The position numbers and the translations under genes were made by a program. A stretch of 64,000 nt of DNA from the NCBI GenBank assembly GCA_963070105.1, contig OY718806.1:2250865-2314864 (forward strand), read 5' to 3'. This stretch comes from Litomosoides sigmodontis. Its lineage: Eukaryota > Nematoda > Chromadorea > Rhabditida > Onchocercidae. The notes below the pieces were generated by a model. The model was not told the DNA's origin. It worked only from the letters and a program-made list of their open reading frames with translations, and did no database searches. Positions 13,239 through 25,200 of this stretch are shown in pieces; position 1 is the stretch's first letter; every line of letters starts with the position of its first letter.

Positions 13239-14763
13239 ATCTTACTCGCAATTTTCGCTATTCATGTAAATTCCCTTTTACGCTTAATTCTCTCACAACT
13301 CAACACTTAATCAATCTAGACTGTCACTTAAGCCACTCCCATTCACATTTGGGCACACATGGACTGCACCTAAACCGGTGGTCATTCATTCATTCACTCA
13401 TTGATGCATTGACATCGACTTCGGTCATTGCACGCTTTTCCGCTTCCGCGCTGTTATTCATTCATCTACTACCGTACCGGTAATTACTACCTTGCTCTAC
13501 TCACTGCAACGATCGTCTTGTGCTGTAAAGGTGCTTGAAATCATTTGCTGCATACTGCTTACCACCTATCTACTGCTATTGGAATTGATTTAAATTTTCA
13601 ATAAAACTTTTGGAAATAAAATTTGTTGCGAATCTACAAGGAAGGCAAAATAACAGAAAGCTTTTCACAACACCGATAGACATTTTGTCCAGACTAAAAC
13701 AATGATAATAGCTGTTTCACACGACATTCAAGAATTAAAAAAAGAAAAAAAAAAAGGGACCTGTTATAGTGGAAACGTAATGAAATGTATTAGCCTATTT
13801 TGCCATGAATATTTAAGGAAGGCAATGTTAATTGCTAGAAAGTAAATGGAATTTAAATTCATCAAAAATTAACCGATTGTTGTCAACCACTTGTAGAACT
13901 TGTTTTTCGCCGCGACATAACTGTGCTGTGTTGATGATTGATTCCAACTGCTCCCAGGTGCTTACAACTTGAGCATTAAGTAATTCATGAGATCCGAGGA
14001 ATGAGAAGAATTCTTCCTGCAAATAATACACATCCTGCTGAAGACTGTAAGATGATTGGTTTCGATCATTTTGTTAAGATATCAATTTATTCAGGAAAAA
14101 AAAGAAAAGAGGGAAACTACTAAAATCTTCAATTACCTACTTTATTATCTACGTCACCATTATAGCGAAATAATTGTCCATCAACGGCGTACACTAAATG
14201 AGCTTTTGAACTATTATTAATTGATCGATCGTTGAAAATAGGACTGTTCCGACGATTATCATAAAATTGATAGGTGAAGTAGTCTTTTTTTCTTGTCAGA
14301 TTATTTCGCTTTGAGAATTCACGGATCCATCGTGGAATCTTTGAAATGATATCACGTAGAAATAACACACACGATAAATTTATAATCAAATGTTTAGTAG
14401 CAAATGTTCTAAAAAAAAAAAAAAGAAGAAGAAAAATGAGAATTTTGTCTTGATGGAATGTAAAATTAAGTGATAATTAGCAAAGTTATCATGTGGCCTA
14501 GCTAAGATGAGAGGTACCTGTGATTGCGTGGGATAACATCGTCTAATACAAAACAGTATCAAAAGTCGTTCATTGAATTCCAACTTTTGTTTGATAGTGT
14601 TGACCAGTCGTTGAGTTCGACGATCGTACACAGCACTCCGGTCATCATCCTTCAAGAGATGAATCTCACTTCCAAACTTTCGACCCCATGTTTCAATTGA
14701 AGCATCACCATCAATTGATTTCCAAATGACTGCAATAATTAGTGCACATTGCACTATGAACAT
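12257..14763 (-). CDS. Orphan type I membrane protein, 5 exons, 353 aa
   Basis: Exons by phase matching: 14518-14763, 14141-14338, 13874-14037, 12621-12828, 12257-12502; total 1,062 nt. Residues 1-20 form a hydrophobic signal peptide (MFIVQCALIIAVIWKSIDGD). The ectodomain begins with IETWGRKFGSEIHLLKDD, which weakly recalls the N-terminal region of calcium-channel alpha2-delta proteins, but no von Willebrand A domain or MIDAS motif follows. Later segments include YAVDGQLFRYNGDVDNK, CPTNHYELVVRAFDGV and RYLWISVDADLHE. A transmembrane helix near residues 322-345 (YIVVGATGGIAVVVLAISIF) precedes a tail of about ten residues. The junction from exon 3 to exon 4 crosses about 1 kb and uses a GTTAAT donor and a weak TTGAAG acceptor. 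Without it, exon 3 ends at its own stop (13828) and there would be two genes. I do not recognise the family. Confidence 0.6.
13202..13234. repeat. (CT)n microsatellite
   Basis: About 16 uninterrupted CT units, inside the long putative intron of the orphan membrane-protein gene. Confidence 0.95.
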
Positions 14764-16000
14764 TTACCAATTTCAGAAACTGAAATTAAAATATTATTAT
14801 TCTATTATCACTTATCACTCATATCAATTCGATCACAAAATTGATTATTAATTAACTCCTAAATATATTTACGTTCATTCATCGATATCTGCTCACATCT
14901 TTATGACGGTAATTTTCACTTGGAAATGCGTAGATTTCCATGAAAGTAAAAATTTGACTGCAAAAATGAGCAGGGAACAATTGTTACTATTGTTAGGAGT
15001 ACCCGATGATTTCTTAACAAAATAAATGAACAAAAAAAAAAAAAAGAACGTATTGAAATTAAGTGAGGAAACAAAACGAACGACGAACGAATGCTGACAA
15101 ATAGCTTTTAGGATTGGTTGTTAGTGAATGAATGATATCAGTGTATTTTGGTGAAAAAAAAAATCGATTGATTGCTTACTACAAAAGTCAAAATTTGTCA
15201 AATTATCTTTACAAAGCTATGAAGTGTGCTTTCAGTACGTTTTCCTATTAATTTGCTTATATTACATTTATTGACCTTAAATGGAGACGAAAATCAAATT
15301 ATCGTCCGTCTTTTTAGAGCAACTTATAAACGCTTACTGAAAGTAATTTCAGGCTTAAATTACACCTCTTGTAGGAGCAATTTAAATTTAATTATTACTT
15401 AGATAATATATGCAAGATAATTCATAACCTATGAATGTTTGCTGGATTGCTTTAAAAAAAAACGTTCCGTTAGAACTAGGAATGTATGACTTGACCAAAG
15501 AATCCCTTACTTAAATAACGATTAGCATCTGAATTATTGTCGCAATGTATCAATCGATGTACTATTAGAGCTTTAATCACCTAAAGTACTGGAGCACATT
15601 CTGTTCAACACCACAAATTCTAACATCTAATTTGCTTCAGAACCTTCCAAATGATTTGAAATTGAATCATTTTGCAGGTAAAAAAAGTGCCGATAGCTTG
15701 ATTATGTCCGACAAATTTGAATAATTTTAATTATAGTGAAATTCTAATAACTAAATACAATTTGTGAAAAAGGTCTTAAAATTTAGGATGAAAAGCAGAA
15801 ATAGCAAGTAGCTGATTCATTCCACCTCAACCTCGTCCTCCTTCTCCCTCTCCCTCCTCCTCCTCCGCTTTTTCGTTCTCTTTCTCTTGCATTTCACATT
15901 TATCTCATACCAATTCATCACTTCAAACCGAAATTCACCGCTATTATTCATTCATTCCTCTTCTCTTTGCTTCATTTCCAATCAAAATTTAGCAGTAAAC

Positions 16001-16054
16001 ATCACACACACACACACACAACCACCCACACACGTGCACACCCACACACACACA
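16001..16054. repeat. Imperfect (CA)n repeat
   Basis: CA units interrupted by CCA and CGTG. It lies just downstream of a CT-rich stretch (15820-15890). Confidence 0.9.
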
Positions 16055-17276
16055 AGCAACATATTATTATAATTGGATCTTTCGTAAGCTGACAGTTTAT
16101 CATTGATCGTTTACCGGTAAAACAGAAATGAATAAGCTAGCTAACGAACTGACTAGCTGAATGACTGACTGACTGACTGACTAGCTAACGAACCAGCTTG
16201 CTCGGTAGCTAATTCAGTGATCGATGGAGATGGAAATTCAAGACTGAAAAGCTCAATGAGAGACACGAACACCTTTAACGATGTTAGCAACTGATCCACA
16301 CTAACATTCCATTCAACCAACATCCTCATTCCCTTCCACCACCACTCTTCTCCTCTCATAACTAATCTCCCTTGCTTGTACTACTGCTAACAAATATTAT
16401 TGTAATATCAATATTCTTGACCATTAATCGCTTCATTGTTATCGCCCCTCAATTAGCTAATATCCTTTAGCTATCGTTCATAACAAATAAGCTAACAAAA
16501 TTGCTGCTATCGTCTACTACGAAAATTTCATTGCATTTTCAGTTAGCTTTCACTGCATCTGCAACAACAGCAGTCGAGATCCTATCACTGTAATTTTCCA
16601 CACTGATATTCAAATTCGCTTTAAAAATTTTCATTTTTGAACACTGTAAAAATTTACTAATTGCATCATGCAGATTTACCGTGAAAGTTCATCTCTCCAT
16701 ACATCCCATACATCTGGAATAATTTGATTAATGTTGAAATTAGCAACGATGAGTTGACGAACTAAAATAACAGCTTCACATATTGGTAGTGAAATGGACG
16801 AGCGCTCTGCTCTTTGTCATTTGAACAGTAAATATGCTTCAATTATTTTTCAATTTTGTATTATTTTTAAATTTTCCCCAAAAAAAATGCGCAAATGAAT
16901 GGGTTGAAAAGTTTTGAGGATTCTCCTCTTCTTTCAATTTGTCAAAATTTGCTAATTCTTTAATTGAAAAAAAACGAATAATTTAATTTATTAAAATGAT
17001 TCTAAAGTAATTGTTGAAAGAGAAATTGAAAATGTTTATGCCCTCACAAATTAGTTGATAAAACTAATTAATCGTTGCTTTTTTCTTCATTTCTTTTTTA
17101 TCACTTTTTTTTTTGCAAATCTCACTTTTCATCATTTTTATCAATTTTAGACCATTATTGATTGCATAATGTGTAACATTATGTACTACGAAATCTCATT
17201 AATTTACGAAATTCTAACTACACATATACGTCATGCGTAAGAATTAAATTTTACAAATGCATTGTCTTCTTTACAC

Positions 17277-17371
17277 ATACATACATACATACATACACAC
17301 ACACACATACACACACACACATACACACACACACATACACACACACACATACACACACACACATACACACA

Positions 17372-17418
<47 letters not shown>

Positions 17419-17450
17419 ACACACATACACACACACACATATGCACACGC
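17277..17450. repeat. Compound (CATA)n / ACACACACATAC minisatellite
   Basis: About 170 bp. (ATAC)n at the left edge passes into a higher-order repeat in which ACACACAC blocks alternate with ATAC at roughly 12-bp spacing, followed by a pure CA run. It makes spurious His/Thr open frames on one strand and Cys/Val frames on the other. Confidence 0.95.
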
Positions 17451-18619
17451 ACACGTTTAAATCCTTCTGCCATAGCAATGAGGCAGAATTTAATGTTTAA
17501 AAATGAAATTCCCTCTATGTGTGAATCCATTTCGCCCAATTTTTTGCTAATTTAGAATGAATTTTTACAATTGCTTATGACAATGATAATCCATAGCTCA
17601 GCTGTTCCATTTGCTCCAATAAATTTTTATCTTTTCATGTTTCATTGGTGTAAATTTGAACGTTACTCCACTGTGTTTTTCCAAACGAAATACGATAATT
17701 ACCGTTCCTGCACATTACTACTGTAAGATTACTGTAGTGATTTTGTGTAACACTGTTATTCATCTCATGCTATATTGGCTTAGCTGCTACTGCTATCGAA
17801 AATAAGTAATTTTATGATACAATCAAGTGCTGCCTGCTGTTTTTATTCCACTCGACGAGTTAAATGTGATAAGATTTACAAATTAATCATGCTGTTTCAA
17901 ACATTAGCTTAAATTTCACCGTTAATTTTAATGCTTATTGATTCTTATCCTCATTATTGTTATTATCATCACAGTCATTTTTGTATGTATCATCTGTGGA
18001 AAACTCCCACTGCTACTGCTTTTATCACTTCTCTCCTCAAATCTTTTAGCTTGAAATTTTTTTTTGGGAAAATTTTTGTAATTGCTTAGTATAATTATGC
18101 TATAAAGTATGCGATAAAAGATCATGCTAATTTCGTATTTTCAAATATTGCAATTAACACATGCGTTGTTAATTTATGTTTAAAACATTTTTTAAGCAAT
18201 ATGATGAATAATTAATTGACCGTGAGCTATAATTTGAAATATTTATTTTTATTTCAATATTAAATGTTTAAATGAAAGGAGACTAATCATCTAACTTCAG
18301 TCTTTTCAATTTTAAATTTTTTCAAATTTGTTTGCAAAAATAACCATTTACTGATGCTAACTAATAACACATATGTGTATGCGTTACATTCAAAAAATAA
18401 CCTGAACACGTGATATGCGTGACTTCCTCTCTCCTTACTCGTTACTTTTTTTTTTGCATTATTTTAACAATTTTCACATCTTACACTGAGTTGTGATCAT
18501 CACAATGCATTTCTTTCCTCTTTCTTTTTTCCTCTCAAATTCTTATTGAAAAACCGAAAGGATAAATGCGTAAAAAGAAGTCAGTTTAAAATATATAATT
18601 TATGGTGAATAATTTTCAG

Positions 18620-18687
18620 TTACACTTTGTAAACGTGTGAAACGTGCAGCTAATTATGAGAGTTCGTTAAGAACTGAAGATTTGCAC
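18620..18687 (+). other. Candidate 5' exon of the RhoGAP gene
   Basis: Preceded by TTTTCAG and followed by GTAATT. In the frame starting xTT it reads TLCKRVKRAANYESSLRTED and ends in phase 0. The basic composition would suit a linker before the PX domain, but no homology supports it and its left phase has no partner yet. Confidence 0.2.
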
Positions 18688-18987
18688 GTAATTATTGTAA
18701 AACTATTTAGAAATATTTCAAAAATCAGTCAAGTCTGGAACGATGAAAATTTCGCCGGTTCTTTACTGAATATTTATTTGGTCGTTGCTTTACAAAAAAG
18801 AGGTATGAATAAAAATGATCGTTTTTGTTTCATTTCCATTTCTTTCATTTTTTTTGAATTTCTTACGGAGTGATAATTTCTAATTTTTTGAGCAGAATTA
18901 AATGCTACGTTGATAGATTTGAATTTGGTGAGGGGGAAAAAAAAAGGAAACTGAACTGACGAAGTATTAAACGATTATTATATTAAA

Positions 18988-19042
18988 CTACACACACACA
19001 CACACACACACACAGACAGACACACACAGACAGATACACGCA
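18988..19042. repeat. (CA)n repeat with CAGA variants
   Basis: Pure CA for about 26 bp, then CACACAGACAGA-type variants. It lies in the region upstream of the RhoGAP exons. Confidence 0.9.
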
Positions 19043-19365
19043 CATGAAGGATTGAAGGATTGCAACCCATTTTTTTATTAGTGCTCAGATGAAAAGGAAT
19101 TTGAAAGTAAAAGTAAGGAAAAAATTCTCTCTCTCTCTCTGTTACATTTTTATTTGGTTACTACAAGATGATAACATGTATGCGTTAATGTATTCATCAA
19201 TTTTCTCAATTATTTCTTTAACTTAAGTTTTTTTATTTGGAAAAAAATGATTTGTTATTTTGGTTAAATGAAATTGTTTTGCATGTTTTGATTAAATTTA
19301 ATATGAAAAAATTGTTAATTAAATTTCTATAGATTGAATTTATTTGCTTACAATTCTTAAATCAG

Positions 19366-19471
19366 TGCAACATCACCATCATCATCATCATCATCATCAT
19401 CATCATTATCACGTTGGTCCTAAGGTATCTCGTAAAGGTTGTGCCAGTTATCGGTTGAGTGACCTAAATAG
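19366..19471 (+). other. Candidate exon with a poly-histidine tract
   Basis: An ATCAG acceptor precedes TG CAA CAT CAC (CAT)n, giving Q followed by about 13 histidines and then YHVGPKVSRKGCASYRLSDLN, up to an AG|GTAAAC donor. The non-repeat half looks like real coding sequence. Phases do not join directly to 22243, so another exon would be required. The (CAT)n core spans about 19370-19407. Confidence 0.3.
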
Positions 19472-20121
19472 GTAAACTATCATGATAATCATTAAAATCG
19501 TTCAGTAGAATTTACATTCATCCTTTTAATGCAATTATTGCACAAATTTTTGTCAAAATTGTTATTTAGCTATCTGTGATACTTTCATATCATTCGTTTC
19601 ATTTTTTTCTTATCAGTTAATCAATTTGTCACTTAATTTTTATCACTAAATTATTGAACCACTTTAATGAATTCATTTTTCCTGAGGTAATCAGTTGTGC
19701 AATGTAAGCTTTGCCAAATCTGTAAATGCTAAATTAAAATGCGTTAATTAAATTAATGCATGTTGAACTTTCGCATTATTAGGTTGAATCGAATTAATGA
19801 ATTCCAAAATATCTTTCAAAGTAAATTAAATTTTTTTTTTAATTTCCTTTTTGCATTTAAGGATTAAATTACAATGAATTAGAAGTGTTTTTCTCATCTC
19901 TCTCCCTCTTTCTCTCCCTGTCTTCCACCTTTTCACGTTTTTAAGTTGTTTGCAATCAATCAATAAATTGATTACAGCGGTCAGGGATGACACGCATAAT
20001 AGTTTTCTTTTTTGAATATGTTGCATAATAATTAGTTTGCTATAACGTAGACGAAAAATATCAGTTGAATAGTTGAAATTCCAAGAAATCATTTTATTTC
20101 ATTTAAATCATAATTTCCCAG

Positions 20122-20276
20122 GATTTAGTCAGATGGACAAATTTTAATCCAGAAAAATGGGAATTATTCATTGGGAGTGAGAAAGGAAGGCTCACTGAAT
20201 TTGCATCGTCCACTGATAATGATGATGAGCGGATATTTTTGAAATGTGCACTATTGAATTTCGAAAAGTGGGATTA
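20122..20276 (+). other. Weak candidate exon ending in a stop
   Basis: After a CCCAG acceptor the frame reads DLVRWTNFNPEKWELFIGSE and stays open to a TAA at about 20276. Codon use is plausible, but there is no matching partner phase and no recognised domain. It may be a chance open frame or an alternative exon. Confidence 0.15.
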
Positions 20277-20955
20277 AATTTTCCTCATTTTTTTCCCATT
20301 TACTTCAATTTGCCACTTTTGTTTGATGTTTTAGGAGTTAAATGTAAGATTTGCAGTTGAAATTGAAAATGAAATGGCCTTTTTATTCTGATCGGACGGA
20401 CGTTATGAGTTTCTGTCATTGTGTTCAATGGTAGAAATTCGAGTACGCATTGCATGCAATTGCCGACCACTTTTTTTTTCAGTTCGTTAAATTTAGTGAT
20501 AATTTTCAAATGTAACATTTAGCACAAAATTAAGTGAAATTAGTAAATCAGCATAGTAACTTTTAATAATGGTATTTTGTGTCTTCATATGTGTTACTAG
20601 TAATTGTAGGCATTTAATAAAAATTAACGAAAGAAAAAAATTTAATTACTATTTGGCACTGCAATAGTAAATGTTAGTTTTTATTTTTCTGCCCTTAATT
20701 AATCATCCAATTGCAGTAACAGATATAAATAAAGAAATTAAAAGTATCGTTTGAACACAGGCATACTATTTAAATCAGTTAAAAAATGACGAAGGAATTA
20801 TCATTCATGCATTATTTAAAATTCTTGCTCACATAAAACAAAAAAATGTAGCTTGAATCCCATGCTAAGGAACAAACTTTTTTAATTAGCGTACAAATAT
20901 TGCCGCTAATAATAAATAGTATTTATTTATTTACTTATTTATTAATTTAATTCAA

Positions 20956-21083
20956 TTTAATTTATTATTATTATTATTGTTATTATTATCAATTATTATT
21001 ATTGTTATTATTATGACTATTATTATTGCTATTATTATTGTTATTATTATCACTATTATTATTGTTACTGTTATAATTATTAT
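20956..21083. repeat. (ATT)n trinucleotide repeat, imperfect
   Basis: About 125 bp of ATT units interrupted by GTT, ACT and GCT. It encodes a spurious poly-Asn frame on the minus strand. Confidence 0.95.
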
Positions 21084-21793
21084 TGGCGATAGTTTTAATT
21101 TGAAAAATTTCGTTCCTTAGTTCGGCGTTCTGGTGACGTCCTTTTTTTGTCCTTTTTGCTGCTTCAGCGTAACGTTTACTTGAAATGTTTGAAGCGAGCA
21201 TTGATGAAGAAGAGTAATGAATTGTGAGGTATATATGTATTATGTAGGCCCTTCAGTTAAAAAAAGTAAATGAAGGTCAGCAGAGAGTGGAAGAGAGGAC
21301 GATGGCGAGAATTTTGATAGTCGGCAAGGAGGACGACCTTCAAAAGAAATAAATATCTACAATCGTCTTGTTGATTCCTTCAGCAACGTTATTTTTCTTT
21401 TATTTCTGTGGTCTGTTGTTACCTGAAATTGATTTCACCACTTTTCGGCATCCATTCTTACCTCAAAATTTCCTCACCGACAATCTTCCATCATTATTTT
21501 TTAACGGTCTTTCTCGCTTCCTTAGATAATTTTTTGGTTTTTTATCAGTTGCACTGATAATGTCTTTCTCGTAATAACAGATTGTTATACCAATTGTTAT
21601 TCGTAGGCATTCATTTAACTCATTTAATTAATATCAGGTTACATTGATGAGTTAAAACAGTTTTAACAATCTGTTATCAGAATAACTGATAAATCTCGAT
21701 TGCTAATGATTAACAGAGGTGTTCAAGCATTCAATACAGTGTGTGTTGTATTTTATTTGCAACATTATTGCAAAATGACAATTAACGAGAGTG

Positions 21794-21798
<5 letters not shown>

Positions 21799-21828
<30 letters not shown>
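21799..21828. repeat. (GA)n microsatellite
   Basis: About 15 GA units, 0.4 kb before the first secure RhoGAP exon. Confidence 0.95.
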
Positions 21829-21829
<1 letters not shown>

Positions 21830-22242
21830 AGAGAATGACAATTTAATGGTGTTTTTTTCAATATAAAGTTTACAGCGTGACCTGTTTAATACCTAACTTG
21901 AACACTGATATCTTCCTTTCTTCCACTTTGTCGTCTAAAATTTCGCTCACAAAGTGATTATGACTTTTTGCTGAAATGAAGGCAATTTTGTGATGATTAA
22001 TTATGCTAGTTAAAAGTGAACAATTCGTTTAGCTAGAAGAATAGTAACGATCATCTCATTTCCATTTCCATTTCCATCTCAATGAACAAAAGGAGGAAAT
22101 AGTGGGATAATTTATTGGATATAACAAATAGCATCATTTCGTTACGACTGTCGCATTACGTCGGAAGAGGAAAAAGAAGCGCCATTTCTCACTGCTCACT
22201 GAGCCGATTGCTAATTGCTAATGTAAATTTTTAAAATTTCAG

Positions 22243-25200
22243 CATGAAATGGTTGAAAAAGTTATAGCGCAAGAAACAAAAAAAGCAGCAACAGTAACAA
22301 GTAATGTGAGAAGCGGTATATTTGGACAACAGATATCACCGCTTCTTGATGACAGTAACAGTGACAATAATAACTGTCGTTCATCACCTAAAAACAGTCC
22401 AACAACGACGACAAATCGAGCATCATCAAGGTATGCGTGTGTACGTATAAATTTATAGGTTTAAATGTTATGTTTGTACTTACGTTTATATACGTTATGT
22501 TACGCTTACACATATTTATGTTATGTTACGTTTATACATAATTACGCATTACATATGATAGCTAATTTGGCTTACTGTTTTTTTTAATTCAATTTTTTAT
22601 ATGGAATTTTAATTTTTTCGAAAAATTATTTACAAAATAGATAGACAGATTGCATTAACTTTCAGGGGAATTTTTTATATTCACTTATTAGATTGATTCT
22701 GCTCCACCACTAACTACTCTATCAGTACATATGTGCTATCATTAATCAATATTATCATCGGAGATTAAAAGCATTCATGTGTTTTACTTAGGTAAATAAT
22801 TTTCTAACTTTTAAAATGCGGTGAAGCTACCAGTTACTAATACATGAAGTCAATTAACATCCTATTCTGTTTGCTTTTTTTTTCTTTACTTCATATAAAA
22901 TTCATTTACGCTGTTCTCTTTCAATTGTTAGTTTTATTAACAGCTAGTAAATTTTCTAATTTCAATTTTTCCAATGCTTCACATGAGAGAGAAGGTAAGA
23001 GATGGAAAAGATGGATTTAAATTATATTACAATGGAGACAATTTCATTGTTTGTTTACTCGCTTGAGCATCAAACCAAAAACTTCAATTGTTTCTTTCAG
23101 CACAAAAGAACTGATCGATCATGATCATTTCCATTACGAGAACGTTGAATTAGGATCAATTGATATCACTTTGATCACTTATGAACCGAATGCATCAACG
23201 GCCAACGAGCAACTTCTATTGCAAATCGAAAGTGCTAGCAACAAATGGTTTCAAATTTTTTTCTTAAAAAAAGAAAACTTTCTTATAGCTTCTCTTCTAT
23301 TTCCTCTCGCTCCCTTTTGCTCTCTCTGTCTCTCTCTTTTTTTTTGTGCTAAACTATAAAATATATATTACATTCTTTTCTCTTGCAAAATTACACAAAC
23401 ATTTCATTCTTTTGTGCTGCAAATGAAATATTATTCAAATTATCTTATTTTTCAATTCCTTCAATTTTTATTGATTGAATTTTTAAAAGTGTGAAATATT
23501 TCACACCATCTAGCAACAATTGATGTATTCCTCATTTCCTCATTCCTCTCGTCTCTCAGCTTCACCTTTTTTTTTTTTGGAAAAGAGGAAGGATGTTGAT
23601 AAATTTTTGAATATGCTGCAACAACTGTGTCAATGATACTTTGCTCGATTGTGATAGTTTGCGTTGAGTTCAGATGAAATTGAATTATCGGCAAAAAAAA
23701 AAATTAAAACGCGTAAGCATTTCAGGTGCATTAAACGGAGCATTGATGAGCTATGCGAGTTCGATCGGCAATTGCATCGGTGCGTATTTGATCGTTCACA
23801 AAGTCATTTGAAAGAATTATCATTGGTGTTGAAACAAAGTGATCCATCAACCGTTCAACGGCATATTCTTATTTATCTAAAAGGATTGTCACACATTACG
23901 GGCAATTTGATGCGCTGTTATTCCATTTTGAAATTCCTCGAGGTTTGATTAATTTTTTTTTCAAAGTAATTATAAATTAAAATTGATGGATTTGATAGAA
24001 TGGTATAAACGATTGATTACTTAGCGTTTTTTTTCCGCTTTTTCTTTTGTTTGATTATTCCATTGATAGTTTGATAATTGTGAAACATTAGCAAAAATTA
24101 AGTGACAGCCTAACTTGTAAACATAGAAAGAGGAAATAAAAAAATCTTTGGTCCACGCAGACCTGTTTTTCGTTCTCATTGTTGTTTTCTTTTTTCTTTT
24201 CCTTTTTTCTTTTTTTTTTTTACTTTTATTTGTATTTTTTGAGATTTTGTTGCAATATTTATATTTCTGATTTGAAAACACATCTCTAATTTAAATTGCA
24301 ATTTCACTAACTGAATGAGTAGTAATAGACGGGGAAATATTTTCCCGTTAAGACGAATTTATTAACTATATGTTGTTATTTTCAAATTTCAAGATTGATA
24401 GTCATGGAAATCGTTTCCTAGCAGCCGACGAAACTCCCATACGTAGAGCGAGCGCAATTGCTACCAAAGATTTCAGTGCGAAAACATGTGATCAAATTTC
24501 ATTACGGGTATGTTTTGATTCATTATCAAATTGGAACAATTTACTGATGTGGTGGGGGAGGAGGAAGTTGTGTGTAGCTTAGAAGGTATTTAATGCCATA
24601 CATCAATCTGACCAACATCACTTCGATTATTTCCCACTAACGTTTTATCCTTGAGGCATAGTATTAAAATTTTTTCAAAACTTTTACCAATGCTATCTAT
24701 TGCCGATGATAGCACAAAAGTAAGTAATTGTTGGTGAGCTAAAAGATATGAAAATAATCTTCTCATTGTTTAAGCTATGTGTTTTTATCAATTTTAATTC
24801 ATTCACACCGAACACTTTATAATTGCTGGAAAAACAAAAGGAAAAGTTGAATTTATTTCAACTTTTGCACCTAATAATTTTAAGCATATCATATAAGTTT
24901 GCATCTTACTTTTTTTTTTCAAATGTTAAAAATTTCCACATGTTGCATATTCATCGCTGTTACACGCATTAAAATGTAACGAAATTTTTTAAATTCCTTG
25001 AGCAGTAACATATAGCACCTATCGTAGGATGTGCGTAGAGAAGTTTGAATTTGAAATGATTTATGTATAAATTATAAAAATTTTCCATTTTTTCTAAATC
25101 CTCTTTGATGAGTGTGTATTGTTGTATAAATGGATGATACATATGGATAAGTCATTTCTCACCAATCATTTCAAGGAATGGACAATTCAGTTTAAATGTA

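Larger units (their letters stand above)
14764..22242. other. Long repeat-rich region upstream of the RhoGAP exons
   Basis: 7.5 kb between the start of the orphan membrane-protein gene (minus) and the first secure RhoGAP exon (plus). It likely holds two divergent promoters plus the 5'UTR and early introns of the RhoGAP gene, because the first secure exon begins mid-frame and lacks a start codon. CT-rich DNA lies at 15820-15890, a cluster of GACTGACT/GCTAGCTAACGA motifs at 16136-16205, and several microsatellites. Weak candidate exons are listed separately (18620-18687, 19366-19471, 20122-20276). Confidence 0.5.

Noticed and set aside
17251..17555. Open frames rich in His/Thr (plus) and Cys/Val (minus)
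   Set aside because: They are translations of the CA/TA repeat array with no splice or homology support.
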